A stretch of DNA of 64,000 bases from positions 1-64,000 of the forward strand of contig MU278356.1 of the NCBI GenBank assembly GCA_022385755.1. Direction: 5' to 3'. Both the position numbers and the translations under genes were made by a program. How positions within the stretch are numbered: position 1 is the stretch's first letter; each line of letters begins with the position of its first letter. This DNA comes from Trametopsis cervina. Lineage: Eukaryota > Basidiomycota > Agaricomycetes > Polyporales > Irpicaceae. This document shows, in pieces, positions 24,563-37,018 of the stretch. The notes beneath the pieces were generated by a model. The model did not search any database. It saw nothing but the letters and a program-made list of their open reading frames with translations, and was not told the origin of the DNA.

Positions 24563-27496
24563 ATGACTATCAAGCATCTGGACCGTGAGTATCTCAGCTA
24601 GGATTGAGAGTCTGGGAGACTTACTCTATATTGACTGTTTTAGACTTTCTGGCCTCTAAACACCTGCAGACCCATCCCCTTTCTGTGCTTTCCGACTCAC
24701 GACTTGGAATTGATGCTTCGTTCTATTTGACACAACTCACGGACAATCCTCCGTCCCGAGAACCTCTGCTCGCTGCCACAGGCGGCTTACCACTTGCACT
24801 CACCCAACGAATCGAATCCGACCTTCGCGCGCTCGAAAAACTACGTATCAAGCCCGTCTTCGTCTTCCCGGGGCTGCTTCCCAATCGCCGCGCGCACAAG
24901 AACCAGCAGGTGCAGAATGAGCAAAACGACGCGATCCGGGATAGGAGGGAGGCTTGGGCGAAGTACGAGGCAGGACAGGAGGAAGCTGCCACCAAACTCT
25001 TCGAGTCTCGGTGTAGCTTGCATCAGTGGGACCTATGGAAGATGGTACTACGAATTTTCCGACACCGAAACGTTGAATTCATAGTTGCACCATATGTCGC
25101 GTGGGCTCAGGTGTGTTTCTTATCAACCTAATTGTATTGGCGCTAAAAGTATTAATCTCTCGTAGCTTATTTACCTGCAAAGGCATCCGAAGGCGTACAT
25201 CCACGCTATATACGGTCCTACCGACACCTTGCTGTACCCTGGCGTCGACAAACTTATCACTTCTATCGACCTCGCCTCCCCAAATCCCACGTTTGTCCAC
25301 GTCTCCAAGCGTTCTTTCCTGAACGAACTCGCTCTGACAGAAGACCAATTCCTGGACGTTGGCATTCTGCTCGGCTTTGACCACTCCCCGCCTTTCCCCC
25401 CTACCCTCCATGACCAAGCCCTGAAAGCCACCGTTGACATGGTCAAATACTACAAATCTGGATACGCTGCCGTTTCAGCGTTCTCTGATTCGCCCCCCGT
25501 GAAACAGATCCAGTACAACGAGCAATTCGCTCGTGCGCGTTCAATGGTAAAATACTCGCTAGTTCTCTCCTCAGAGGGAACCGTGATTCCACTGCCTCTC
25601 GCTAGTCCCAATGCTCCCCCGCACAGCCACCAAAACCATCACCCACACCATCCCACCGCTGCCGACATTCCGACGGATCTCCACGAGATCTTTACCAACC
25701 GTCTCCCTGACGAGATCTACTTCTATTTATCCCGGGGACTGATGGGTCCACAGGCTCTTGTGTGGCTAACAAGCGGACAGATCATCGAGCACCCGCCACT
25801 GGACAACGGCGAGACCACCGAATATCGTCGTTTCGTCAAGGAAGTGATAACAGACGGCCAGATTGGTCCGCGCGCGACGTCTCTCGCGCTCATCTCCAGC
25901 GTTGCGCACAGCTTCTGGACAAAGCGCTCAGTCATGGGACACTTTTGGTTCGAGGGTCAGCAGGGCCAAAAAGCCATCCTGCACAATTCGCAGGCGACCG
26001 TGCAGCTGGCCGAACGCGTCGCAGGCTGGCACGTTCCATACTCTCTCGTAGAGGAAGAGCTGAGAAGGCAGAACGTGAGTACTCCGTCGTAACACTTGGT
26101 CCGACATCCGTCTTGCAAGGATCAGCTAATGAACACTGATTAATAGTCTTCCACTATTGACTTCGCGCTCTGCCTAGGCGCCACCGCGTCAGAGAAATAT
26201 GCGAACCGAACAAAAGTGAAGAGCGGGCAATCGCCTCAGCCCCTAGACAAGAAAGACGAGGTAGTGGCAAATGTGATCTGGCGTTTCCTGGAACTGCGAG
26301 GGTGAGTTCATTTAGGCCGGATTTGTGTTGTTCTTCTCAGGACTCAAGCAGAGCGTTACCTCCGGCGGCGTCTCGGTTCCGTGCTCTAGATTCCTGCTGA
26401 ACACGCATGTACACTCTCCGCTGGCACGAGCGATGTACGCCGCGATCAAAGGCGCACGACTAGTCGACAAGTTCCAGGACCCGCTGTATTTGTTCCTGGA
26501 GCTGGTGCGAGCCGGTGTGATGCATGGACACCTTTGGTCTGGACGGGCGTTTAGCGGAGGACCGAGTTTCGGAACCGGTGAGAGATAATGCCACTTTTCT
26601 CACGGATCAAAAACAAAACACTGACGGACGCTTTCCGCTCACTCCTTGTACGTTTCATCGTTTTGTCATTGTCGCCGTCATGGCATATGACTACGGACAG
26701 AGGAGGAGAAGTCGTGCATGCTGCTCGTCATGCGTGTACTGAGCATTGTCCCCTTGAGCTTCAAGGTTTGTGAACCCGACTACCTGCCCCGCTGCTTTCG
26801 GGATATCATGAGATCGATCCTGGACGTGTTCGTTCTCAGTCTCTCCCGTTGTTCTGCCCATGATTTCGGTTGGTGTGTTCACCTGGTCTGATCATCTAAC
26901 TATCTATAGGCGCAGCCATGGTCCGCACCGCTATCACGAGAGCTGCTCGTCTTCAACTCGTTCGTGCGCTCGCTCACGCGGGCCTTGCGCACGCTTTTGG
27001 AGGTCACGTCGTTGAACATGCTCGTCCGACATGACGCGCGCCAGTCGCGTGAAGATCTCCTCGACATCAATCTCTCGTTGCCGTTCCAGAGTGAAGTGAA
27101 TACCGGATTTGGTGTCCTGGCAAAGGTGTACTTGGACGCGTTGACGCACATCAACGGCCGTCAGCGGGTCGTGGACGCCGACGCCGAGAACATCCGCGAT
27201 TTTAAAGCTATGGCCCTCGACATCTGCGAGGAGACTTTCTCCGGTGTCAAGAACCCGAAGCAGGAGGTGGAACGTGGTTTCAGATTCTGGGACGTTGTGA
27301 GTGAAGCATGTTTCTTGCTTGAAAAGGGCGAGTCTTCTCACAGCGGGCACTGCTGACTATGATCACCTATTTTTTCTTTGCTACATTGCAGGCGCTGGTC
27401 GCCATGCGGCACTTGCACGAAGAGGGTACAGTGCCCCGCGAACTGAGTGACCAATTCGAAGCGGCGGAGGCATGGCTGGCCCCCATGAGGCCTTGA
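24563..27496 (+). CDS. MKT1: post-transcriptional regulator Mkt1 (XPG-like)
   Basis: Eight exons (24563-24584, 24644-25110, 25166-26074, 26147-26301, 26390-26577, 26701-26765, 26910-27296, 27392-27496) join in phase to 765 aa, with standard GT-AG introns of about 55-145 nt. The protein starts MTIKHLD. The XPG/FEN-like N-terminal region follows (LGIDASFYLTQL, IKPVFVFPGLLP, VEFIVAPYVAWAQ). An internal nuclease-like segment contains YGPTDTLLYPG. The Mkt1 middle and C-terminal regions include DEIYFYLSRGLMGPQALVWL, HFWFEGQ and RELLVFNSFVRSLTRALRTL, and it ends AWLAPMRP. In yeast Mkt1 works with Pbp1 to control translation or stability of particular mRNAs. The nuclease fold is generally thought to be non-catalytic in this role. 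The short first exon (7 codons) is typical of the gene in this group. Length matches the family. Confidence 0.93.
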
Positions 27497-28216
27497 GAGG
27501 GTGCGGATGCGGGTTCCATCTTCTCCAGTTCCTTGGACTCGGTGTGCGGCCAAAAATCGGTAGCATGAGTACAGACACGTCGCGATGGGATATGTGGATT
27601 GTGGGACGTGTACGATGAGCATTATCTTCTGTAGCATACTGGGCGAGGAGAAGAAGATGTATGTATCCATCATACGACGGCTGTTTCTTGGTCCGACTGC
27701 GTGCTTGTGCGGTGTCGGGGCAGCTGCGGGGAGACTGGCTGCGAGACTGCGTGCCCGGGAAACATCAAAGACGACGATGGGAAAAGCGAGCACGGAGTTT
27801 CGACTGAGTCGGCAAGGGATGTGCAGCCACTGAGACAGCCTGGACAGCCAGTGTGAGAGTGCAGGGCACTGTGGACCTCCCAAAAGCGGTAAATATGATT
27901 TATTCACGTGAGAGGAACCGCGGAATCTCCGATGGACCTGCGAGCGCTTTGCCAAGGCCAAAAGGGACATCGGTGATTTGATCGGATGCCTGATATGGGA
28001 GGTCGATCTCGATAATCGCGCATTTATTCTCAGCGTCTGTTCCCTGCAAAATATTTGATTTATCGCTCGCATCGGGGAACGGGATCTGGCAGAAGGCGAC
28101 CATTTCCTGCTCTCACTCTCACCCAAACTCTTAAATATCATGCCTCCTCGCCCTCTCCCTCCCAGTTCCCCCGCAACCGCCTCACCGTCCTCACCGTCCG
28201 CGACGGCGTGCACGCC
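27497..28216. other. intergenic, no gene seen
   Basis: About 720 bp from the MKT1 stop to the next plus-strand start. CACGTG occurs at 27905-27910. A long minus-strand ORF spans this spacer and both neighbouring genes, but it is a shadow of them (see rejected items). Confidence 0.5.
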
Positions 28217-29052
28217 ATGACCGACGTCCTCGCTCTCGACATGTTTGCTCGCTCGCGCTACCACTCGCACGCACTCGCAGCCCACCACCACCCCTGCCCC
28301 GCTCCCAACCCCAAGCACGCCACAACCAGTGGCGGTGGCCCATTGTACTATCGCCAGCACGAAGTCATACAACTCATTGAGGTGCCCGCGCCCCCGCGCC
28401 AACAGCACCCATCTACGATTACATCCAGCTCCGTCGCGTCCTCGTCCTCGTACTCCGCCTCGTGCGACTCCGAGGCGTCCGAGTCAGAACCGTGCTCGTC
28501 CTACTGCTCCTCCGACGAAGAGTCTCTCGAGGAGTCCCCCCACGGGTGCTATGATGATACATACAGCACAAGACTCACCCGCGTGCTCGCCTGGCGAGAC
28601 GGGTTCGGAAAGGCAATGGGAGTGGCGTTCGCCCCTGGTACGTCTCTTTTCATTTCCGTGCGCTCCGCGTGAGTATGTTTCTCAAGAGGGCTCACCCACC
28701 TCCTTCCGTCCATCCAGGCGACTCGACATCTGCCCATTCCCCCCCATTCCTGAAACGCAGAATTGAAAACGACGATGACGCTGTACGTGCCGCACCCTTA
28801 CCCTTTTCGTCCGCCACAGTACTCACGCCGAGCGTCCGCCATTTGCAGATGTCACAATCGTCCAAACGGTCGCGCTCCTCCACCGGGGCGCACCCCAACG
28901 CCAAGGCTCTCGCACGCCGGCGACTCTCCTCCCACTGCTGCTCCGCGTGCGACTCGGACTTTGCGACGCCGCAGGGCCTGCAGGAGCACGCCCAACACTC
29001 GAAGCTCGGCGATGCGTGCCGCGTGGCAGTCGAGTACGGACTCGAATCATGA
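28217..29052 (+). CDS. C2H2-like zinc-finger protein
   Basis: Two exons, 28217-28637 and 28718-29052, with an 80-nt intron (GTACGT donor), 251 aa. The first half is His/Ser/Pro-rich, with a Ser-Asp-Glu segment of about 50 residues, then STRLTRVLAWRDGFGKA. The second half has a basic KRRIEN motif, a KRSRSS patch and, near the C-terminus, a single finger CCSACDSDFATPQGLQEHAQHS followed by ACRVAVEYGLE. The spacing is C-x2-C-x12-H-x2-H, so the second His pair is closer than in a classical finger (x3-5), and a later Cys (DAC) could take part. A finger followed by ACxVAVEY...E at the extreme C-terminus is a pattern I know from Agaricomycete proteins of unknown function. The start at 28217 (MTDVLALDMF) was preferred over the further upstream in-frame ATG at 28055. 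Confidence 0.75.
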
Positions 29053-32000
29053 CATGATGAACACCCAGCCCCATTGCCAACGTCCCCCTCGTCTCGCTCG
29101 CATCGCATCGCGCTTCACGATAAACAACTACCCCGTATACCTCGCAACGATACCCCAGTCCCGACGCAATCCCCCATCCACATCCCAATGCAATTATCCT
29201 CACGACCCGCCCGTGTCTCCCACTCAACAACATACAACGTCCCTCTGTATCTTATCGCCACGCATGACCTGACGCTTCAGCTCCCACTACACGCACCCTG
29301 ATCCCGTCACATCACACCGCACCTACCTACAGCTCTGCAATTATCCATTATTTTATACGTACTAAATCTTATTTTCCCACCACATACATCTCGCCTCGCC
29401 ACGCCAGTGATACCGTTTTACGTGTGTATGTGTGCGTGCTGCGCGAATGGATGATGATGATTGATGAATGCTTTATCTTACGTCCCGCCGCCAACTTGTG
29501 CATTGTATTATCTTAGCTATCCTAGCGCGTTTTCTTATATTGTACACTCCGTACTTACCGCGCGACCCGCGCATCTATAATAAACACCTGCAACAACATG
29601 ACTTCTTGTACCCTTATAATTCCCGTCCGTCCTGCTTGCGTGCTACCGTCCCAGCACCCAACGCTACGCGTGCTGCTTCGGTGCTCTCACGGTCCACCCC
29701 ATGCGAATCAGCGTGCAGCACCGCACGTCAAACCGGCGGATTATAAAATCGACGGAGAGAAATTCCGTGCTTTCTTTTCTTTCTTTTCTTACCTTTCTTT
29801 CTTCCTGGCCTGTCCGTCCGGCGAAATTCCTGCGCATCTCCAGTATGACATGACATGCGGCTCGGTTAGCGAGGGAAGGCGGAAATAAGCTGGCCTGCTG
29901 TTGGTCGACGAACTCACGCTGCTCGACCCCGCGCACGCTTACGATGCAACGATGGCACGATTGCAACGACGGGATGGGACGATGGACCGACGGTGGAGTG
30001 TTTAAGCTTGCTATTACACCCAGCACCCCCGTCGAATCCCGCAGGGTTCACTCTTTTCCTATGCTTGGTTGCCGGAAGTGAGGTTCTACAGTTATGTCAT
30101 TTAGCTGCGTTGGGTGTGAGCCGTCGCGCCCGCGCCTGCGGTATAGTTGGTCCCCTCGGTGAGAAGGACGATGACGATGGCGGGGCGAGCTGCATGTATG
30201 ATGTAGATCGCTTGTGTATGGTGGTAACGGGTGATAGATGGTGTAACGCTTAAGTCAGGCAAGCAGGAACTGTCCAACAGCCAGGAGTCTTCGTGCAATT
30301 AGTGCAGGCAATATTTCACGTTTAGGTAAAGCACTCGTACGTACGTCGGCCCACTCAGCTTACGCCATGCCATCAGACATCGTGTATTCAGGCGGGAGCT
30401 CACAGACTTAACGACACTCATAAAGAATGAAAGAAAGGCTAAGAATACAAACACCCTCGGGAACTAGAACGAGCTGACTGACCAGCCCTGGACGACGACG
30501 CGCGATGGTTGCTTCCCTGGCCGAACTGACTGAATGAATGAATGCGAATGCGCCCACCCCATCGCGTGCATGTTCGTTCCCAAGGCTAGCAGGCTTAGTG
30601 TGTCTGAGGGCGGAGCAAGCGGCGCCTCGAGCCTGTCGCCCATTACCAAACGTTCTCACCGACACCCACCCACCCGCTTCCGTTCGTCTCTTCGCATGTG
30701 CTTGCCTTGTCTTGCATACCCCCACTCACATAGCCGTAGAGTGGTATTTTTGGATTGTTGCGAACTCTGTGATTCTTCTGCAGATGCAGACATAACACAA
30801 TCGTGCGCGTGGGCCTTCGCGTCATCCGCCACCAGCATCTCTAGCGCTAGATTGCTGGCCAAGTCCAATATCGCCAAGGTGGGAGCGTGAGCGTGAGACC
30901 AGGCGGGTACAAAAATAACAGGAGGTGTGCATGTGTGCGTGCTGGGCCGTCCGTCCGTGTTGTACGTATGTACGTATGAGCCGCCGTCCGTCGGTGGTGG
31001 TGGCATGAGGCACCGTCATTTGGGATTTGTTTTGCGAACCGCGCTCCGTGCACGCCCCCCTCGCCGTCATGGGAGAGGAAGAAAGAAAGAAAAGGTAACG
31101 TACAGAAAGGCAAAAAAAAAACGGGGCCTCGCGACATATGCGATCAATTTGTGTTGCCGGAATTCCTAGCAGCCCTTGATGGATGTTGTATCCTGTACTG
31201 TAATCTGGCTGGATCCCACGCGCCGAGGGCCTGGTGGAACGCACTGGACGTGGACATGTGTAAGACACAGCGAAATTTTTAGTCTGCGACTGCAATTTTT
31301 GCCGCCTCGCCTGAATCGTTGTTGAGTTTTTAGTCTTGGGCGCGCGACCGACCGCGAGAGAATCCATCCGCTCGTTCAGTGCAACGCAATAGTCGATGGC
31401 ATGGCATGGCAGATCCGGATTACAGTGCAGCAGCACCACGCCAGGGAGATTCCGATCACGGCCTGCATGTGGAACAGCGGGGAGCCACCCTTCGTGCTCC
31501 TTTCGTTCGTCTGTCCGCCGCTTGTCCGTCCGAGGGGCGCTGCGGCGTAGGTAACAGCGGGCACCCTTTGTCAGACGAACGCACAGAGGACAAAGAAGAA
31601 GCTGCTGCGTAGTCAGACACCAACGCAAATTTTCTTACCGCGGGAGTCTTGGAGGTGGTGCAGCGTCTTTGCGTCCTCGACTACCGGGGCTTCAGCCGCC
31701 TAATGACTGCACACGCTTGATGCGATTACTGTACGATTGGTCCCGCTTGGCTTCCTTCTGGCATGACAGACTAAAAAGGCGGGCGGATCTGGTTATTACG
31801 AGGAGGCGGGTGTTCTTCTGTGCGTGCGTGCTGTAGAGAAGTCTGGATAGATGGGTGGTGTGGATGGTTAGCGGGATCTACTTGGACGCCGGCATGCTGT
31901 ATGGCTGTAGGTGCGTGAGAAGGCGGACGACACCCAGGGGGAAACTAAAGCACGATGCATGCTGGACTGCGAAAATGGCGGGCTACGTTCCTGGTTCGGA

Positions 32001-35000
32001 CATCACAGTGGAGGCTAGACAGCTACAGTCACAGTTACAATACAATCCGATAGTATTGAGATTGAAAGACAGTAGTCTCCAAGTCTCCAAACGCCCCTGG
32101 TCCCCCTCTATTCAATACGCTGTCGCTTGGCGGCACACGCGCGACGCGATGCGTACGCTCGGGGGAACGCAACGGCAGTGTGAGGTGTGTCGTGACCTTG
32201 ACAAAATAACAAAATACAAAAATTGCCCACGCGCGGCACAAGGACGGGCGAAGCGGGGACGTCGTGACCAGCTGGCGATGTTTGTGCGTCGGAATGGCGT
32301 GCTCGAGTGTTTGTTTAGGGGTAGGGGTAGGGCTGGGTGGTCACGTCGCCCGCTGTTCCATGCGCACAGCTGGACGTTCGCCGTGCACATCGAACTGTGT
32401 ACTCGAGGCTCTTCCATCCATATGCATATCCATATGCACGCCCTAGCTTAGCCCCCACCGCGTACAGTACCGTATCGATAGAGGCACCGCAAGGGTGAGG
32501 GTGCACGATACAGCATATCGCACATGTCATCTAACCTCCGCTGTTCTGCGATTACGCTGATGGTGGCTGCAGCACACAGGGTACGGTCAGGGCTGGGCTG
32601 GCATGTGGTACTGCGAAAAGGCTATCGTGGGCCTGATGGCGGCGACGACGGGTGGAAAGAAGCACACACGCACACATCGAGCCGCTGCGGGTTCTGTTTG
32701 CTGTTTCTGCGATCAATGATTGGGGCGAGTGCTGCTCGTCAAATTCAGCCAGCCACTCGTCACTGCGCGTTCCGTTCGGGCGTTCAGAAGTGTGTTCGAT
32801 TACATAGTGCAGCCAGCCACAGCAGAGAAGGATGCCCATAGACGTACTTGTTTACCCGCGAGATATACCCGCACGAACGCTTCCATGCTCTGTGGGCGGC
32901 CCACCAACCCGACCCGCGGTTACACCGCGCCGTGGGTGTGCACTTCTTCTCTCCAGTCCTTACACGGCGGCTTGCGATATGGGAATGCAGAACGCAGGAC
33001 ACTCACTCGCTATCACCCCTTGGCACGCACGCTGCACCCACTTCGAATTCGAACGGCACACAGATCACGATCGTAATTGCGCACATACCATACACATACA
33101 GTAACATGACAATGGCACGCGTGTATCGGATTTCAATCCATCGACATGCCATGGATATGAATCCCGCACGGCTGTAGAAGCGGGGTATACACGATCGTGG
33201 CGTCCTCATATTATTGCAGCTGGGCCCAGAGCCCGCCTTCCCATATGAACGCACGCACATATTGGCGAAGGCACGAATCCAGACGAAGGCGTAATCGATG
33301 GGCGCAGGTGGTCCAGTTCGTTATTGCGCGCCAAGTGCAAATGAGGGAAGCGTCCGTCATGCAGCTACGCACCTATGACTCGTCAGGACACACAGCACAT
33401 ACGCATTCAAACGGGCTTACGTCTGCTTATGCGCTCAGCCGGAGGGGCACGGCCGTCCCAGAAGTCGTCTAGACGAACGCCGGCGGCCGGCTTCCTAAGA
33501 GACCCCTCCCCACACCCGTCACGTCAACGCCCCGCGCAGCCCTGGACTCGTAGTACTGTATGTGTTGTGTGTTGTGTGATCGGACGACCAGTGGGATTTC
33601 GATTTCTCCGCAACATCCGCGAGATAACCACGCTGAGGCCTTGGCTCGCGATTCGGCAACTGGAGAGAGCGGTTGCAAGGGGCAGAAATTGCGTGAATGG
33701 GTGAATGGTGAATTGGGTGAATTGGGTGAGATTGGATGGGAGGGTGGGTGGGAGCGCTTGGGGGTGGGGGTGCGTGTGAGCCCGACCAGGTCGGCCGACC
33801 TGTGCAGTGCGTGTGTGTAGCAACAGGGCCCACACAACCCTCACTTGTAGTCGCCGGCGACGGTTCTGGACGTGTCAGCCCGTGTGTGCACATCACCCAA
33901 GGGGCGAGACGCCCGCTCGATGGGAGGAGACGCTCGGCTGATGGCATGGGAGATGGGAGCGCTGGTGGATGTGTGAGTGGGGGCCAAGCTGCCGGGTGCG
34001 AAGGGGATTAGACTTCGACGTTCTGGACAGACAGATAGATGGATGGGATGCGAATTTTGGCGCCGAGAACGGTGAGTGAGTGATGAGCGGTTATGTGGAT
34101 GTGGTAATGTGGGGCGTGGCTGGGAGGTTGGTTGGGTCGTGGAAGGGATCACGGGAGCTTGTCAACATCATCGGTTTCAGCGATGGTGTGCTGTACGACG
34201 CGTCCCACGCATCCGCACGAGTACTGTATGTGCGTTGTTCATCGCCTTGTCTGCGTTGTGCGTTTGCTGGAAATCGTATAGCGGGTATACAGGGTCCAGT
34301 CCCTCTGCCGGCGGCACGCGCATATGCACATCAGATCCTGTACAAACGGCCCTTGGCCAGGTCAGAGGTCAGAGCAGGGGTGCGGGTGTGTGTGAACGCT
34401 CGAATTCCCTTTCCGTCGTGACTCACTCCCGCGTCGCCAGTCTCACAGGGGGGTGGGGGGGTCATCTGCTACAATTTGTTCATTCATGACGACGCCGCGC
34501 GGGCCGCCTCGCATCCACACCATCCATCTGTCGCACATCGAGACATCATTCATCGCATGCACTGGAGAACCATGGATATGATGCCCGTTTGATGATGGAC
34601 TGACTGCTGGTGGTGGTGGTTGGTGGCGGATCAGCAGCGTGTACCCGGAAGCGTCATGATGCGTACCCACGACGCCAGTGGCATGAGAACGCGAGTGCGC
34701 GCGCATCTTCCAATGGAGGTCTACAGAATGTTGGAGTGCCAGACGCGGTCTCATGCGCATTCTGCATCAATCATTTTGGATAATAACGATACGATATGTG
34801 CACGGGGTATAGTACGCACTGACCAGGGACATCAGGCGTGTTATGTGGGAGAATCGGGGGTGGGCTAGAGAGGAGTAACGGAGTTTCTGCGCTGCGATTG
34901 CGATTTTACGAGGGGTGTGCAGGTCATTTGGACGCGTTGTTTGGTAGGGGGTGCGTCAAATCGCGCTGTGCAGAGGCTCGCGTAACGCGCATGCGAGACG

Positions 35001-35030
35001 AGAGCGAAAGACCTCCCAAAAAGATGCAAG
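29053..35030. other. 6-kb gene-poor region
   Basis: No spliced or unspliced gene is supported. The plus strand changes from C/T-rich (29053-29800) to G/T-rich further on, with many TGTGTG, GGTGGGTGGG and CATCCAT words. The G-rich tract at 33700-33780 is the most extreme. Several ORFs of 200-270 codons exist on either strand, but their translations are Arg/His/Cys-rich with no domain, as expected from biased non-coding DNA. It could be an extended regulatory region or hold non-coding transcripts. The sequence alone does not say. Confidence 0.4.
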
Positions 35031-36060
35031 AATGAGAGCGGGACCTCCTCGATGTGGTTCTTTTTGCAACCACGAAGCTTGCATTGGGATGGGTCGGGTT
35101 CTTCCGAGTCCCATACGATGGATGATGTCGACGGGTGCAGGGACTCGGGCGTGCGCGTACTGGGGAAGACCAGGGAAATGCAGCACTGGATATGATATTA
35201 CACGCAGCACGGTGAGGGGAGAAGCGCACCCTCCGACATTCCTACGTCGCCGGCAGGCGTCCCTCGAGTAACGGAGCGGGTGTGTGATCGGACAGCCTTG
35301 GCTTGTGAGGTGAGATGCAAGAAACCGCCTCGATGTGGTTCTTTCTGCAACCACAATGGACGGCTTCTCCCGAATTCCATTTCATCATGATGTCGAGGGA
35401 TGAGATGCAGGGACTCGGACTTGGCTTGTGGCATGCACTGAATAAAAGTGAAACCTCCTCGATGTGGTTCATTCCGCAACAATGAAGAGTTGCAGCACGA
35501 CGGCTTCTCCCGAACTCCATAAGATGACGAAGTTGACGGACGAGATGTAGGGACTCGGACTTGGACTCGGATTCGGACGTGGGCAACTGTAACTGCAGCC
35601 AGAGCGCGTGCCGAGGAGGACGAGGGAAACGGCGCACTGGATATTGCCACTTCATGTAGCCAAAACAGCTAGGGAGAGAAGTACACCCTCCGACATTCCT
35701 ACGTTCCTCGAGCAGCGGAGCGGAAGGCGGTGGGAAGTGTAATCGAACACACCTTGGCTTGAGATGCGAATTTGAAAGTGGAAACCTCCTCCATATGGTT
35801 CTTTCTACTGCCACAACAGCAAAAGTTGCAGTCAGACGGCTTCTCCCGAGTTGCATACGATGACGAAGTCGACGGATGAGATGCAGGAACTCGGACTCGG
35901 ACATGCCGAGGAGGACGAGGGAAACGGCGCACTCGATATTGCCATTAAACTGCACGCTTCCAAGCACCCCATCCGATATTCCTACGTCGCCCGGCAGGCG
36001 TCCTCGAGCGGGGGACGGTGTGTGATCGAACATGCCTTGTCGTGTGAGAGCGTTCGCGGG
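35031..36060. repeat. diverged tandem repeat array, three long units plus one truncated
   Basis: Units begin at about 35040, 35321, 35450 and 35781, each with the anchor CCTCcTCgATgTGGTTC. Units 1, 3 and 4 are about 280-330 bp. They share three further blocks in order: CGGCTTCTCCCGA...GATGACGA, the GAGGACGAGGGAAACGGC type, and CTCCGACATTCCTACGT (35229, 35685, 35966). Unit 2 is only about 129 bp and lacks the second half. Spacing is not a multiple of three and frames are not preserved, so coding is unlikely, although the minus strand is open for long distances across the array. Confidence 0.8.
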
Positions 36061-37018
36061 CCTATATATGGTGCTCATCCGTGGTTAATGCGAGATAACC
36101 ACGGGCGGATGTGCGAGAGGGAATGTGTGGACGAAGGCTATTCGCTCCGAACAAGTTGCTCCGCGCAGCTTCTGCGCGATGCCACGATTCGCTATTGAGG
36201 TTGTGCTGCTCGATGGTATGCTTGTATGCGCGCACACGCTGTCAGCCGCACGTACCGTACCGCTTCCAGCCGTTAAGCGTACCCGCTGCCAGACGGATCG
36301 TCGTCATGTATTCTGAGCGTGAGCGAAGCCACACACACACGAGCCTTGCTGAAAAAAGTTTGAAGTGCGCGACGCGGCTCGATGGGAAGTGAGAAGCGGC
36401 TGGTTAGCCTTTTCAATGGACTCCGAGTCAGGTTCGGTCCGTCGACAGCCAGACAGTGCTCATTTGGGCCGCGCACATCCTGAAGGCGGCATCCGGAAGG
36501 TGTTGAGTATGCTATAGTGGTTAGTGGCTGGTCGGGCCTGAGACGCGTACTTCCGGAGATCTGACTTTCAGAGAAAGCGGGCGTTGTTTAGGTTTGTTTG
36601 CCCGCAAGTTTGCGCGACACGCCTCGCAGGCGTGAACTGCTACGTAATTTCGTCCGGGTTCATTAGCCATTAGGCTTTCTGGATACACGACTTGGAAGAA
36701 CTCCATGCTGGATAGGATCTCCTTACTTGGGTAATCAGGCCCTCGATCTCTGAAGGTTCGCCTTGGAGGAATAATGATCACCATCGCCCGCATCTGGAGT
36801 ATTCCTGCATTCCTGTGAGATGCAGCACCCCGAGGTCTTTGAGAGGCTGGAATATTCGGAAGTCGTGCCTCAAGCCCCAGGGATTATACCGCACAAAAAG
36901 AGAGAATCTCCGAATGCTATCAATCTGAATATTTTGTTTCACCGGAGTCGGGATTTTTTGTGCACTTGTGAAATGGTGAAAATCGTGTCCGCTTTGAACA
37001 TGACGGGCGCAGTCCCTC
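36061..37018. other. spacer between repeat arrays
   Basis: About 0.96 kb between the two tandem arrays. Apart from the ORF remnant described separately at 36521-36793, no coding region is supported. Confidence 0.4.
36521..36793 (-). pseudogene. possible transposon (Helitron-type) protein fragment
   Basis: A 90-codon ORF with good codon texture reads PPRRTFRDRGPDYPSKE, SSMEFFQVVYPESLM, and VHACEACRANLRANKPKQ before drifting. A CxxC...L...K motif of this kind precedes the helicase in basidiomycete Helitron proteins. That match is weak and from memory. No helicase or Rep motif is present nearby, so if real it is a remnant. It lies in a repeat-rich interval, which fits. Confidence 0.25.

Noticed and set aside
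27338..28408. 356-codon minus-strand ORF
   Set aside because: It overlaps the last exons of MKT1 and the first exon of the C2H2 gene on the opposite strand. Its translation has no domain, and codon bias from the real genes explains its openness.
30822..31628. 268-codon minus-strand ORF
   Set aside because: Arg/Thr/His-rich translation with no domain or splice context, in biased non-coding sequence.
31855..32451. 198-codon plus-strand ORF
   Set aside because: It starts at GTG rather than ATG and ends in a His/Met simple repeat. There is no recognisable content.
35242..36078. 278-codon minus-strand ORF across the tandem array
   Set aside because: Its repeats mirror the DNA repeat, but homologous units are read in different frames and spacing is not a multiple of three, so it is unlikely to be a repeat protein.
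36505..36580. tRNA-like D-arm sequence (TATAGTGGTTAGTGG)
   Set aside because: No matching acceptor stem, anticodon arm or GGTTCGA-type T-loop follows.
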